Shown here in pieces: positions 35,697 through 44,243 of a stretch of DNA of 64,000 bases (position 1 is its first letter; every line of letters starts with the position of its first letter). The stretch is from Clostridia bacterium (GTDB taxonomy: Bacteria; Bacillota; Clostridia; Oscillospirales; Acutalibacteraceae): the NCBI GenBank assembly GCA_017415515.1, contig JAFQGI010000033.1:1-64000 (forward strand). Direction: 5' to 3'. Below the pieces are notes generated by a model that saw nothing but the letters and a program-made list of their open reading frames with translations, did not search any database and was not told the DNA's origin. Position numbers and translations under genes: made by a program.

Positions 35697-35801
35697 GTGT
35701 TTCACTCTTCCTCTCGCAAATACAGAGCATCCGCTCTGTAAAATTAATGAATATGGTGTCAAAAGGGCATAGGTATGCCATTCCAACATTCACACATATT
35801 T

Positions 35802-35830
35802 ACTATACCAAAAAGGTTGGGAAAATGCAA
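35802..35830 (-). promoter_or_regulatory. Sigma-A promoter of the second glycosidase/CBM pair
   Basis: On the minus strand: TTGCAT, a 17-nt spacer and TATAGT. It gives a leader of about 100 nt before the start codon at 35696. Confidence 0.75.
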
Positions 35831-35976
35831 CCATTTTTTATATAATACAGAGAGCATTTTGTTCAAATTGTATGATGTCACAAGTTTTGAGAGTAATTTT
35901 TGGCAAAATGACCAATATACAGGTTGGAACGGCGAGGGTATAATGAGGAAAACCACGAAGGGAGGGAGCGTTGCCC

Positions 35977-36741
35977 ATGCGCATCACCGCACTGGTAGAA
36001 AACACCGCAAATCACCCCCATGTCACCGCTGAACACGGCCTATCGCTATACATCGAAACGGCAGGAAAGCGCATTCTCTTCGACATGGGACAAAGCAATC
36101 TCTTTTGGCGCAATGCAGAGGTGTTGGGCATCGACCTGAGCCGCGTGGATATCGCCGTGGTTTCCCACGGTCATTACGACCACGGCGGCGGGCTGGCAAC
36201 CTTCTTAAACGGCAACGAAACGGCGCCTGTATACATCAGCCGTTATGCCTTTGAAGAGCACCGCAACCAAGCGGGCAAGGACATCGGCCTCTCCCCTGCC
36301 CTATCCGGCTGTGAACGGCTCGTTTTCACCGATGAAGCTTATGAAATCGCCGGGGGGATCGCGCTGTGTTCCTGCAACAAGCAAAGCCGACACCACCCCA
36401 CCGACGACGGCGGAATGACCGCCGAGGGTGAGGCGGAGGACTTTCGTCACGAGCAGTATCTCCTCATAGAAGAAGGGGCCAAAAAGGTGCTCATCAGTGG
36501 CTGCTCTCACAAGGGCATTCTCAATGTAGCAGAGTGGTTCAAGCCCGATGTGCTGGTGGGGGGATTTCACCTCTTCAAACACCCTTGCAATGCGGATTTG
36601 ACGGCCATTGCGCGGCAGTTGGCGACGCATCACACGGACTACATCACCTGCCATTGCACTGGGGTGGAGCAGTACGAATGGATGCAAAAAAGCCTCCCTC
36701 GTCTGCGCTATTTGGCAACGGGTGAAACCATAGAAATATAA
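35977..36741 (+). CDS. MBL-fold metallo-hydrolase (COG1237-like)
   Basis: A 254-aa cytosolic metallo-beta-lactamase-fold protein. The metal-binding motif HGHYDHGGG is at about residues 66-74, with further candidate ligands in SGCSHKG (about 170) and HCTGVEQ (about 225). The layout resembles the COG1237 branch that includes dihydropterin-type MBL proteins. Most bacterial members have no known substrate, so no reaction is assigned. A TATAAT at 35939-35944 may be its -10 box, though no good -35 is seen. The frame begins at a TTG at 35971; the ATG at 35977, about 9-11 nt after GGAGGGAG, is preferred. It converges with the phosphoesterase gene across a shared terminator. Confidence 0.85.
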   Translation: MRITALVENTANHPHVTAEHGLSLYIETAGKRILFDMGQSNLFWRNAEVLGIDLSRVDIAVVSHGHYDHGGGLATFLNGNETAPVYISRYAFEEHRNQAGKDIGLSPALSGCERLVFTDEAYEIAGGIALCSCNKQSRHHPTDDGGMTAEGEAEDFRHEQYLLIEEGAKKVLISGCSHKGILNVAEWFKPDVLVGGFHLFKHPCNADLTAIARQLATHHTDYITCHCTGVEQYEWMQKSLPRLRYLATGETIEI

Positions 36742-36779
36742 GAGAAACCGATGCACAAGGGTGCATCGGTTTTCTCTTT
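36741..36779. terminator. Bidirectional rho-independent terminator
   Basis: A 16-bp stem AGAGAAACCGATGCAC pairs with GTGCATCGGTTTTCTCT around AAGG, with one G-U or mismatch position, between two convergent genes. Confidence 0.88.
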
Positions 36780-37596
36780 ATTCTCCGATTGTGTAGAGGT
36801 GAACGTTGCCGGTGATGCCTTGGGAAACACCGTATTGGAACACGCCGCCGGCAATCTCGGTAACGCACTGAAAATGCAGATGTCCCGACAACACCGCCAC
36901 CACGGGAGCGGCGGAAACCAGCTCGCGAAAGCGGTCATTTTCGGGGGGGCAACCGTCAAAATCGTTCATGCGGAAATACTCGCCGCAACCATAGACGGCG
37001 GCGTAGTTATCGGGGGTGAGCATCGGCACGTGAAGGGCGACAACGGTGGGCTTTCCCCCTGCCAAAAGAGCCTCCACCTGCGCCAATTGAGTGGGGGTGA
37101 TGATGCGATCGGAGTTGTCCACACCCACCAGTTGCAAATCCCCCAGATCCACCACCGAAATCGGCTGTTTCATCATCGATAGAAGCAATCCGTCGGGGAG
37201 TTTTTTCGCCTGCTCGTGATTGCCGCACACCGCCACAAAAGGCACCCGAAGGGTGGCCAAACCCGCCTCGGTAGCACGGATGTCGGCGGGGGTGACATTA
37301 TTCATAATGTCGCCGGTGATCACCGCACCATCGGCTGTGTTCGCCAACGCCAACAACCGAGAAAATTGCAGGCGACTGTCCGCCATTTGGGCCTCTCCCG
37401 TGGGGCATCCGTATTTCTCGGCAAAGAAGCGGCGGGTGTCCATCCAGCCTTGGGTGTCCCCTATCGCCTTTTCCCGTTCTTCGGGAGTGGAAAGGTCGTC
37501 ATAGGCGGTCAAATGAACGTCGGAAAAGTGGCAAATCGTCTTCTTTTTTACCCCTTTAACAGGAATGTCATAGCGGGTAATCGTTAACGTATCCAT
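36778..37596 (-). CDS. Calcineurin-like metallophosphoesterase
   Basis: A 272-aa cytosolic phosphoesterase without a signal peptide. The family motifs are in order: FSDVHL (Asp and His, near residue 25), TGDIMN (near 92), CGNHE (near 125), ALHVPM (near 189) and SGHLHFQ (near 238). Such enzymes use two metal ions to cleave phosphomonoesters or diesters; the substrate is unknown. The first motif here has the usual DxH, unlike the secreted array proteins. The frame reaches 37659, but the ATG at 37596 follows GGGGGAGAGG. It starts 13 nt after the histidine-phosphatase gene, so the two are likely one operon. Confidence 0.88.
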   Translation of the reverse strand: MDTLTITRYDIPVKGVKKKTICHFSDVHLTAYDDLSTPEEREKAIGDTQGWMDTRRFFAEKYGCPTGEAQMADSRLQFSRLLALANTADGAVITGDIMNNVTPADIRATEAGLATLRVPFVAVCGNHEQAKKLPDGLLLSMMKQPISVVDLGDLQLVGVDNSDRIITPTQLAQVEALLAGGKPTVVALHVPMLTPDNYAAVYGCGEYFRMNDFDGCPPENDRFRELVSAAPVVAVLSGHLHFQCVTEIAGGVFQYGVSQGITGNVHLYTIGE

Positions 37597-37609
37597 ATCC
37601 TCTCCCCCA

Positions 37610-38338
37610 TCAAAAGCGGCAACGATCGTCGTGATTATACCGCAGGGGCAAGCCCTCACGATACAGATGGGAATCGTTGGAGAGGGTCATTACGCGAGGC
37701 ACCACCACGCCATTTTTATCGGGGTGGAAATCAATGGCGGTGAAGCCGCTGTGGCACATATCAAAGCGGGTGGAAAAAATGGGATACGGAATGTCCAATA
37801 AACAGCTCAAAAACACGGTGGAACAGCCTTGATGAGCAAACAGTGCCACCCGATCGTCATTGTCCCGCAACGGCTTGTAGGTGCCGGTATAGCGGTCGTG
37901 CTCATAGCCCAATTCCGCAAACAGCGCATCCACGCCCTCGTACATCTCGGCGATGCCGTGCTCAAAGGTGTACTGTGCCAATTTGGGGTGCTTGTACCAC
38001 TCGTGGCCCATGGCGATCACCTCGGGATCGAGGAACAGAGGACGGACGTCCTTATGCCGCCAAGCCCAGTCCTGATCGGGGTGAGGCCACTCGCCGATCA
38101 TAAAATCCTTGGCGATATTCGCCTCGTTACAGAACTCCAACTGTTGGATTTCCTTTCCCAATATATCGGCGGTCGGCTTGCCGGTCAGAATGGCCCGGTT
38201 GGAGGTGGAGGCGTACACTTTTTTTACGCCGAACATACACAGGCGCTTGGCTAACGCCTCCGCCTGCCGCTCACCCAGAGGGGTCAAGCTGTCAGGATTG
38301 TAGATCGGATCGCCATGTCGAACATAGAAAAAAATCAT
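37610..38338 (-). CDS. Histidine phosphatase family protein
   Basis: A 242-aa protein of the phosphoglycerate-mutase-like superfamily. The catalytic VRHGDP motif is at residues 6-11, with the usual LTPLGERQAEAL helix next, and the second histidine lies in FAHQGCS near 170. These enzymes form a phosphohistidine intermediate and remove phosphate from sugars or small molecules. A paralogue with the same DSLTPLG and SHLYREGL-type blocks is encoded at 55349-56041, at the far side of the carbohydrate operon. AAGGAGG lies 8 nt before the ATG. A TATACT at 38380-38385 may be its -10 box, with a weak -35. First gene of a two-gene operon with the metallophosphoesterase. Confidence 0.87.
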   Translation of the reverse strand: MIFFYVRHGDPIYNPDSLTPLGERQAEALAKRLCMFGVKKVYASTSNRAILTGKPTADILGKEIQQLEFCNEANIAKDFMIGEWPHPDQDWAWRHKDVRPLFLDPEVIAMGHEWYKHPKLAQYTFEHGIAEMYEGVDALFAELGYEHDRYTGTYKPLRDNDDRVALFAHQGCSTVFLSCLLDIPYPIFSTRFDMCHSGFTAIDFHPDKNGVVVPRVMTLSNDSHLYREGLPLRYNHDDRCRF

Positions 38339-38464
38339 ACTGTATTCCTCCTTTTCCTTTCCGCAAGATCATTGCCACCAGTATACCGCGTTTTTGAATG
38401 AACGGCACTATAAAATGTTCTTATTCTTATATCAAAATTTCATGATTTTTTCTGCCAACCACAA

Positions 38465-38508
38465 ACCACCGGTTCAACCGGTGATTTGACTAACCCCTAA
38501 AAGGGGTT
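38465..38508. other. Two small intergenic hairpins
   Basis: CACCGGTT/AACCGGTG (38465-38481) and AACCCCT/AGGGGTT (about 38492-38508), in the 490-nt gap between the histidine phosphatase and GH130 genes. The rest of the gap up to 38600 shows nothing I recognise. Confidence 0.5.
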
Positions 38509-38604
38509 ATTGCCGGCTCAGCCCCTAAAAGAGGCCACTGAACTTTATTATCGCATCAATCGCACTGCCACCCGTAAACGGGTTATAAGCGCAGCACCTT
38601 GTTC

Positions 38605-38656
38605 GGCTCCCTCTGACGAGGGTGCTGTCCGCGCGCCAGCGCGGACTGAGGGAGAG
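38605..38656 (+). repeat. Dispersed double-hairpin intergenic repeat, copy 1
   Basis: GGCTCCCTC...GAGGG, then an inner perfect stem GTCCGCGC-GCCA-GCGCGGAC, closed by CTGAGGGAGAG. The flanks match the copies at 38665-38727 and 57517-57570 while the inner stem differs but stays paired. Confidence 0.75.
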
Positions 38657-38664
38657 ATAACGAA

Positions 38665-38727
38665 ACTACCCCTCCGTCTTTTTGCCTACGGCAAAAATCC
38701 ACCTCCCCTGACAAGGGGAGGCAAGGG
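38665..38727 (-). repeat. Dispersed double-hairpin intergenic repeat, copy 2
   Basis: On the minus strand: GCCTCCCC-TTGTC-AGGGGAGGTGG, then inner stem TTTTTGCC-GTA-GGCAAAAA, then GACGGAGGGGTAG. It has the same order and flanks as the copy at 57517 and lies head-to-head with copy 1. Confidence 0.75.
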
Positions 38728-38796
38728 ATCGCTCCGCTCTTTTATCTTCCCCCGGTAGAACCGGGAGTTTATTTCCACGCCTTAAGGCGCCAATTA

Positions 38797-38827
38797 CAAA
38801 AAGCCCCTGCCAAAGCAGGGGCTTTTT
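38797..38827 (-). terminator. Rho-independent terminator of the carbohydrate operon
   Basis: AAAAAGCCCCTGC / GCAGGGGCTTTTT, a 13-bp stem with a CAAA loop, directly after the GH130 stop codon. Confidence 0.92.
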
Positions 38828-38831
38828 GCGA

Positions 38832-39818
38832 TTACTGATGGTTGTTCTTCAGATAGTCCAGCACCTCATCCACCGTGGTGAAAGCCAACGCCACGTAGGT
38901 ATCGGCAGCACCATAGTAGATAGCGATACGACCGGTATCGGCATCCACCAGGCAAGCGCAGGGGAAGCAGACGTTGGGCACGAAACCGGTGGTCTCGTAA
39001 TCCTCCTCGGGAGTGATCAGATACTCGCGGCCGCGATAGATGACCTTGGAGGGGTCGTCCAGATCGCACAGCATAGCGCCGAAGGAGTACACAAAACCAT
39101 TACAGGTGTTGATAACACCGTGATAGAACACCAGCCAGCCCTCATCGGTCTCGATGGGAACGTTACCGGCGCCGATCTTGGTGGACTCCCACCACACGTT
39201 GGTGCCGCGGGCCATCACGTGCTTGTGATTGCCCCAGTAGACCAAGTCGGGAGACTCGGACAGCCAAATGTCACCAAAGGGGGTGTGGCCGTCATCAGAG
39301 GGACGGTTGAACATCAGGTACTTGCCGTTCACCTTACGGGGGAAGGGAACGCCGTTGCGGTTAAAGGGCAGAGTGCAGTTGGGCAGACGGGTGAAGTTCT
39401 TGAAATCGTTGGTCTTGCCCAGACCCAGCACGGGGCCACCCTGCTCGGTGCACCACATAATGTAGTAAGCGTCTTCAATCCAAGTTACACGAGGATCGTA
39501 GTAGTAGAGGGAGGTGAAAGGCTCACCGTTCTCATCGCGCCAGTCGATGGCCTCAGGCTCGATCTCCCAGTTGATGCCATCCTTGGAATGACCAACGTGC
39601 AGATTGGGGGTGGTGATGGTGGTGTCGGCACGGAACACGCCGATGAACTCATCGCCCCACGGCACAACAGCGCTGTTGAACACACGCTGGCAATTCTTGG
39701 CGGGGTTGCGCTTGATGATGGGGTTCTGGCTGTAACGCCATACCACGTTCTCACAGCCTTCGGGACGGTCCTGCCAAGGGATGTTGGGCAGCGAGGTACC
39801 ATTGATAATCTTAGCCAT
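38832..39818 (-). CDS. GH130 family glycoside phosphorylase/hydrolase-like protein
   Basis: A 328-aa cytosolic five-bladed-propeller enzyme. Family blocks are seen in order: RYSQNPIIKRNPA (about 28), VFNSAVVP, FRADTT, YYYDPRVTWIEDAYYIMW (about 105-122), KIGAGNVPIETDEGWLVFYHG (about 215), and FPCACLVDADTGRIAIYYGA near the end. GH130 members mostly phosphorolyse beta-1,4- or beta-1,2-mannosides to mannose 1-phosphate; a few are hydrolases. The exact linkage cannot be told from sequence reading. The second ATG (39818) has proper spacing from AAGGAGA. Last gene of the operon, after two sugar permeases, which fits intracellular processing of an imported oligosaccharide. Confidence 0.88.
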   Translation of the reverse strand: MAKIINGTSLPNIPWQDRPEGCENVVWRYSQNPIIKRNPAKNCQRVFNSAVVPWGDEFIGVFRADTTITTPNLHVGHSKDGINWEIEPEAIDWRDENGEPFTSLYYYDPRVTWIEDAYYIMWCTEQGGPVLGLGKTNDFKNFTRLPNCTLPFNRNGVPFPRKVNGKYLMFNRPSDDGHTPFGDIWLSESPDLVYWGNHKHVMARGTNVWWESTKIGAGNVPIETDEGWLVFYHGVINTCNGFVYSFGAMLCDLDDPSKVIYRGREYLITPEEDYETTGFVPNVCFPCACLVDADTGRIAIYYGAADTYVALAFTTVDEVLDYLKNNHQ

Positions 39819-39860
39819 AATCATTTCTCCTTTTTTGTCACGAAATTCTATCCGGCAGCG

Positions 39861-40820
39861 TTAACCAACGATACCGACGCGGTCGATGCTCTGCACGAAT
39901 TTGCGTTGCAGGAACATATACATAATCAACATAGGTGCGATAAACAGCAAGCAAGCGGCCATACCGGCTGCACGGGAATCCTTCAACAGGTCGGTTTTGA
40001 CATAATCCATCTTAACCGCCAGGGGGGGATTACCCTTGTTGTACATATCCGACAAGTAACTCTCGTTCCAGTGCCAGATGGTAGAGAAGATGGTAACCGT
40101 CAGGAACACCACACCGGAGGAAGGCAGGATGACCGACACGAAGGTGCGCAGGGGACCGGCGCCATCCACATAGGCCGCCTCTTCCAGCTCGCGGGGCAAG
40201 CCCTCGAAGAACTTGCGGTAAATGAAGATGAACAGACCGGAGCGCACACCGACACCGAACAACGAGGGCAACCAGAAGGTAAGTCCCGTGTTCAGCAACT
40301 GAGGACGGAAGTCCGGCAGATGGAAGGTGTCGATGAAGAATTTGCCGATACCCAGAATGTCAAAATGGGCATAATTCAAATACATGGGGATAATCAACAT
40401 TTGGGTAGGCACGATGATGGTGAGCAAGACCAAGAAGAAGATCAGGTTCTTCTCTTTGAATTCGAAACGGGCAAAGCCGTAAGCGATGACCGCACACACC
40501 ATCACCTCGATGAAGGCGCTGACCTCCATCAGCCACAGCGACACAAAACCGGTTTTCAGATAATCCAGTTCCTCGAAGGCCATCTTAAAGTTGTCCATAG
40601 TGATATCCGAGGGGATCCAAACGATGCTGGGGTTGTAGATATCTGCCTTGGGTCGGATCGCGTAGCTGATCATAAAGAACAGCTGGAACAGCACCACGTA
40701 GCTCAGAGCCAGCAGGAAGAAATAACGCACCACGTTGACAACAACGCTGAGAGTACGCTTTTTGTACAGCAACTTACGCTCCGGCGTGAAGGTATTCGAT
40801 TTGTTTTTATTCTTAAACAT
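39861..40820 (-). CDS. Carbohydrate ABC transporter permease (MalG-type)
   Basis: A 319-aa inner-membrane protein with about six membrane segments, preceded by a basic cytosolic N-terminus. The EAA loop (EEAAYVDGAGPLRTF, about 215-230) contacts the transport ATPase and marks it as a binding-protein-dependent permease. It pairs with the MalF-type permease 21 nt upstream. No ATPase gene is in the window; many Firmicutes sugar importers share one MsmX-like ATPase, which is inferred here. The substrate is probably the oligosaccharide handled by the GH130 and GH2 enzymes. Confidence 0.9.
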   Translation of the reverse strand: MFKNKNKSNTFTPERKLLYKKRTLSVVVNVVRYFFLLALSYVVLFQLFFMISYAIRPKADIYNPSIVWIPSDITMDNFKMAFEELDYLKTGFVSLWLMEVSAFIEVMVCAVIAYGFARFEFKEKNLIFFLVLLTIIVPTQMLIIPMYLNYAHFDILGIGKFFIDTFHLPDFRPQLLNTGLTFWLPSLFGVGVRSGLFIFIYRKFFEGLPRELEEAAYVDGAGPLRTFVSVILPSSGVVFLTVTIFSTIWHWNESYLSDMYNKGNPPLAVKMDYVKTDLLKDSRAAGMAACLLFIAPMLIMYMFLQRKFVQSIDRVGIVG

Positions 40821-40841
40821 ATTCGTTACACCTCCACTCGA

Positions 40842-41735
40842 TTAATTCGCCCACTTGGCGAAGATCTTCTTCTGAATCAGCAGCACAGCCAGACCCAGAA
40901 TGGCGCCGACCAGAGCAAAGTAAACCCACAGCATGGTGGGGCCTTCCCACCACATGTTCTGACGCATGGCGTTGAAGCCGTAGGTCATAACCTTGTTGCC
41001 GGAATCGGTAAAGATCTCAATGGCGGTAAACACGATAACCAGCAGGGTGGTACCGCTCAGCATGGGGAAGGTGACATACCAGAACTCTTCCCATTTGTTA
41101 GCGCCCTCCACACGGCACACCTCATACAGCTGCTCGGGGATGGATTGCAAACCGGAGATAAACAACACGATCTGCACACCGCAATCCCAGAACAGGTCGA
41201 AGATCTGGTTGACAAAGCCCAACAGCGTGCTGGACACATTCTCGCTGAGATTCATGCTCATCAGAATGTTCGAGATGTCAATGCCGTTACCGGAGGAGCT
41301 GCCGCTACGCATCGCTTGTGCCGTGGCATCGCCCTGCAAATAGGTCATAACCACACCGGTGGCAATGATAACAGGCAGGAAGAAGATGGAACGGAACACA
41401 ATACGGCCCTTAAACTTCTGGTTCAGCAGGACGCCCACGATCAGGCTCAAGGCCACGATCAGAGGGATGGTGTAAATAAAGGAGGTCAGAGAGTCAACCA
41501 AATTGTCCACATACACGGTATCTTCGTAGAAGAAGTGCCGGATGTTGCTCAAACCAACCCATTTGGTCTCAAAAACGCCCTCGTCAAAGTTAACGGTAAC
41601 GTTAGAGAACACAAACACCAGCGATTGTACCAACGGTTGCAGGAAGAACAGAACAAAACCGATCTCCCAGGGAAGAATGAACATACGGCCGTACATCTGC
41701 TTCTTCCGGGTAAAATCCTTCAAAGATTTCTTCAT
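40842..41735 (-). CDS. Sugar ABC transporter permease (MalF-type)
   Basis: A 297-aa membrane permease with about six membrane segments and an EAA loop (YEVCRVEGANKWEEF, about 205-220). It is the partner of the permease gene that follows. The frame begins at GTG 41747, which directly abuts GGGAGG; the ATG at 41735 has 11-nt spacing and starts with a typical MKKSLKD end. It begins 17 nt after the stop of the DUF5696 lipoprotein gene, within the same operon. The external loop between about 150 and 185 is longer than the rest, with a Ser/Gly-rich SGSSSGNG stretch. Confidence 0.88.
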   Translation of the reverse strand: MKKSLKDFTRKKQMYGRMFILPWEIGFVLFFLQPLVQSLVFVFSNVTVNFDEGVFETKWVGLSNIRHFFYEDTVYVDNLVDSLTSFIYTIPLIVALSLIVGVLLNQKFKGRIVFRSIFFLPVIIATGVVMTYLQGDATAQAMRSGSSSGNGIDISNILMSMNLSENVSSTLLGFVNQIFDLFWDCGVQIVLFISGLQSIPEQLYEVCRVEGANKWEEFWYVTFPMLSGTTLLVIVFTAIEIFTDSGNKVMTYGFNAMRQNMWWEGPTMLWVYFALVGAILGLAVLLIQKKIFAKWAN

Positions 41736-41752
41736 TGTTACAATCACCTCCC

Positions 41753-44218
41753 TTAACCTTCAACGTAGTGGAAGCCCATGGAGGGAATCTCCACGCCTTC
41801 CACAGTCATAGCTGCATCGGAGTAGTTGGCGTAAACGACAACGCCGTTCTCAAACTCGGTGATGGTCAGATCGCCGTCAACGGTGTAGTTTTTGATGGGC
41901 TGATTGCCGACCTTCGCCAGCAGATCCGCGCTCTCATTGGCCATTTCGGCAATGCGATCCTTCCAATCCGCATAGCGGCTGGACACAAACGCAGTGTCCT
42001 CATCAAACTGGATGGACTCGTGCAGCGTGTCACACAGGGTGAACTGCAGGGCCATACCGGTGGACACAGCCTGCAAATAGGTCTTCTCGATGTTCACCGC
42101 CAGATTGATGGAAGACGCGGTCAAGGGCTTGTAGCCCTGGAACACCAAGGTGTAGAAGGGAATATCCTGATTCAGTATGTTGAATCGGGTGGACTTCATG
42201 GGCACCTCGGTCACGTAATCCGCATTCAGCGCCGCATAACCATTGGCGTTGCTTGCGATCACCTTCAGATCCGCATCGGAGCACTGATTCAGCATGGCAG
42301 ACACATCGTCGGAGAAGCCATACTTCGCCGCATAGCCCTCGGTGCGGAAATCGGAATAGACCATACTGCTCAAAGAGCCAATGGAGATGGCACCCACATT
42401 GTGCTTGTTGACGGCGGCGATCGCCTTATCCACCATGGTGGATAACTGACCGCGGGTCAACAAGTACCAGGATAGGCCCTTGTCGTTCTCCAAGCCCGTA
42501 TTCATCTGATACGTGCTGATCTTAGCCTTCAAGGTAGAGATGCACATCGCCGTATCCTGGCCAAGCTGCACGCCGTTACCGGCATTCTGGAACTGAGCCA
42601 GCTCGTAATCCATAGACAGGGTGATGTTATTCTTCTTCGCAAAGGCGATCAAGGCGTCCAGATCGCTCTGCTTGCCGACCTGAGCAGACAGCTTAAAGCC
42701 GCCGCCTACCTCGGTGTGAGCCAAACCGCCTTGGCCAAAGCCTTCCAGCGAAACCAGCATCTCTCGGTCCCCCACCAGCTTTTTCAGTTCCTCGACAATG
42801 TCCTGTGCCTGTGCCAGCGTGGTGACAGACACGTCAGACTGATAGGGAACGCCGAACAGGGACTCGGTGATCTGGGTGGCACCCAGCACATTCACCGACA
42901 AAGCCGGAGCAGACTGAATCGTATTCTTCAGATAGCCACGCTCCTGCAAATACTGGCGATAGCGCTTAGCCATACCGATGTAGGTGGTATCCTCACCGTT
43001 GGCCTCGCTCATGGGAATGTAACGCACCGCCAAATTCTTGGCGGAGGTCACGGTGTCACTGTAACGGGTACCGGTGGACTTCTGAGCACCTTGAGAGTTG
43101 TAAACCACCTTCTCCTTGGAGCGGATGCAGAAGGAAGCATACGCGCAAGAGAACTGGTTGACCATCTCATCCTCGCCACCGGTTTTGGCATACACCATGG
43201 CGCAATCGGCGCCCTCTTCGATGATGCCCAGCATACCGATCTTTTGACGACCGCTATCGCTCGCATCGCCGTTGAAGTCGTCCCCCTCGTCACGGGTGGT
43301 CACGGTGGTGGCGCCGAACACAGGCAGGTAGATCTGGCTCTGAATGCGGCTCTGCAAGGTGACGGGTTCCATCTGGTCCTCGCCGTACACGCACTCGTAA
43401 TACTCTTTCACCGTGCCGCTGCGCTTCGCATGGATCAAAGCGCCGCCGCCGGAGGGAACCATCAAATACGAATCCGTCGGCACCTCTTCTCCTGCTTCGT
43501 CAATGACTGTGCAGTCATTGACGGCAGAAACAAAATAGGGAGCCAGTTTGATCTCATAGATCTTATTTTCGCTCTCCTGCAGCCGATCCATGGGCACGCG
43601 GACGATCATGCCGTCGGTGGTCAGCAAATACTCCACCGGAACGGCGATTTTCGCCTCGGGGAAGGAATAGGTAGCACGGAAGCCGTTTTCGATCTGTTCC
43701 ACGGAATACACTTTCTTGTTGGATTCCTCTTCAGCCGTCTTCAGCTCTTCCAAAGCCTTGTTCAGCTCTTCTTCGGCTTTTTTCTTAGCTTCGTCGCCAA
43801 CGGCCTCTTCTAACTGCTTTTGTGCCGTTTCGACCTTGCTCTGTGCAGTCTTGATCTTGGAACCATAATAGTCGACGCAATCCGTCAAGCCATCCAAGGT
43901 GGACAAATTCTGTGCGTTGGGCTTGAAATAGTCCACAATCAATGGCGTACAGGTTTCACGTTCTTCTTTCCATTCGGGGGTGCTGTAAAATTCATTGCCG
44001 CTCTCCGTGTCTTTCAACACAAAGCGCTCATTTTCCTTCACCCAGGTCAGCTCATACTTGGAGCCTTCCATCTTAACTGTTGCCGTCTCGCAGAGAACGC
44101 CGCTGCTTTCGGTATAGGAAGCGAGCACCTTTTCGGTCTTCTTCCCGCAACCGGTCACCAGCATCGGCAATAAGAGCAGCACAGCTAAGCACAGACAAGT
44201 TATTCTTCTTTTTGTCAT
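41753..44218 (-). CDS. DUF5696-type lipoprotein
   Basis: An 821-aa lipoprotein: signal peptide with lipobox VTGC (Cys24). A coiled coil at about 119-170 (repeated KxxxAxKxLEEA) interrupts a beta-rich N-terminal domain. The C-terminal half, from about 400 (AKRYRQYLQERGYLK), looks like a TIM-barrel-type domain of the DUF5696 family, whose function is unknown to me. Such proteins recur beside sugar permeases and Yip1-type membrane proteins in Clostridia and Bacilli, which suggests a surface role in glycan binding or processing. AAAGGAAGAG lies before the ATG. It sits between the Yip1-like gene (25 nt) and a permease gene. Confidence 0.78.
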   Translation of the reverse strand: MTKRRITCLCLAVLLLLPMLVTGCGKKTEKVLASYTESSGVLCETATVKMEGSKYELTWVKENERFVLKDTESGNEFYSTPEWKEERETCTPLIVDYFKPNAQNLSTLDGLTDCVDYYGSKIKTAQSKVETAQKQLEEAVGDEAKKKAEEELNKALEELKTAEEESNKKVYSVEQIENGFRATYSFPEAKIAVPVEYLLTTDGMIVRVPMDRLQESENKIYEIKLAPYFVSAVNDCTVIDEAGEEVPTDSYLMVPSGGGALIHAKRSGTVKEYYECVYGEDQMEPVTLQSRIQSQIYLPVFGATTVTTRDEGDDFNGDASDSGRQKIGMLGIIEEGADCAMVYAKTGGEDEMVNQFSCAYASFCIRSKEKVVYNSQGAQKSTGTRYSDTVTSAKNLAVRYIPMSEANGEDTTYIGMAKRYRQYLQERGYLKNTIQSAPALSVNVLGATQITESLFGVPYQSDVSVTTLAQAQDIVEELKKLVGDREMLVSLEGFGQGGLAHTEVGGGFKLSAQVGKQSDLDALIAFAKKNNITLSMDYELAQFQNAGNGVQLGQDTAMCISTLKAKISTYQMNTGLENDKGLSWYLLTRGQLSTMVDKAIAAVNKHNVGAISIGSLSSMVYSDFRTEGYAAKYGFSDDVSAMLNQCSDADLKVIASNANGYAALNADYVTEVPMKSTRFNILNQDIPFYTLVFQGYKPLTASSINLAVNIEKTYLQAVSTGMALQFTLCDTLHESIQFDEDTAFVSSRYADWKDRIAEMANESADLLAKVGNQPIKNYTVDGDLTITEFENGVVVYANYSDAAMTVEGVEIPSMGFHYVEG

Positions 44219-44243
44219 GTCACTCTTCCTTTCTGCCGACGGC

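Noticed and set aside
31806..35741. Plus-strand open frame of 1311 codons opposite the second glycosidase/CBM pair
   Set aside because: Antisense shadow without any family motif; the minus-strand genes have good ribosome sites and conserved domains.
38826..41756. Plus-strand open frame of 976 codons opposite GH130 and permease genes
   Set aside because: His/Gln/Gly-rich shadow translation; it crosses three real genes and their intergenic gaps.
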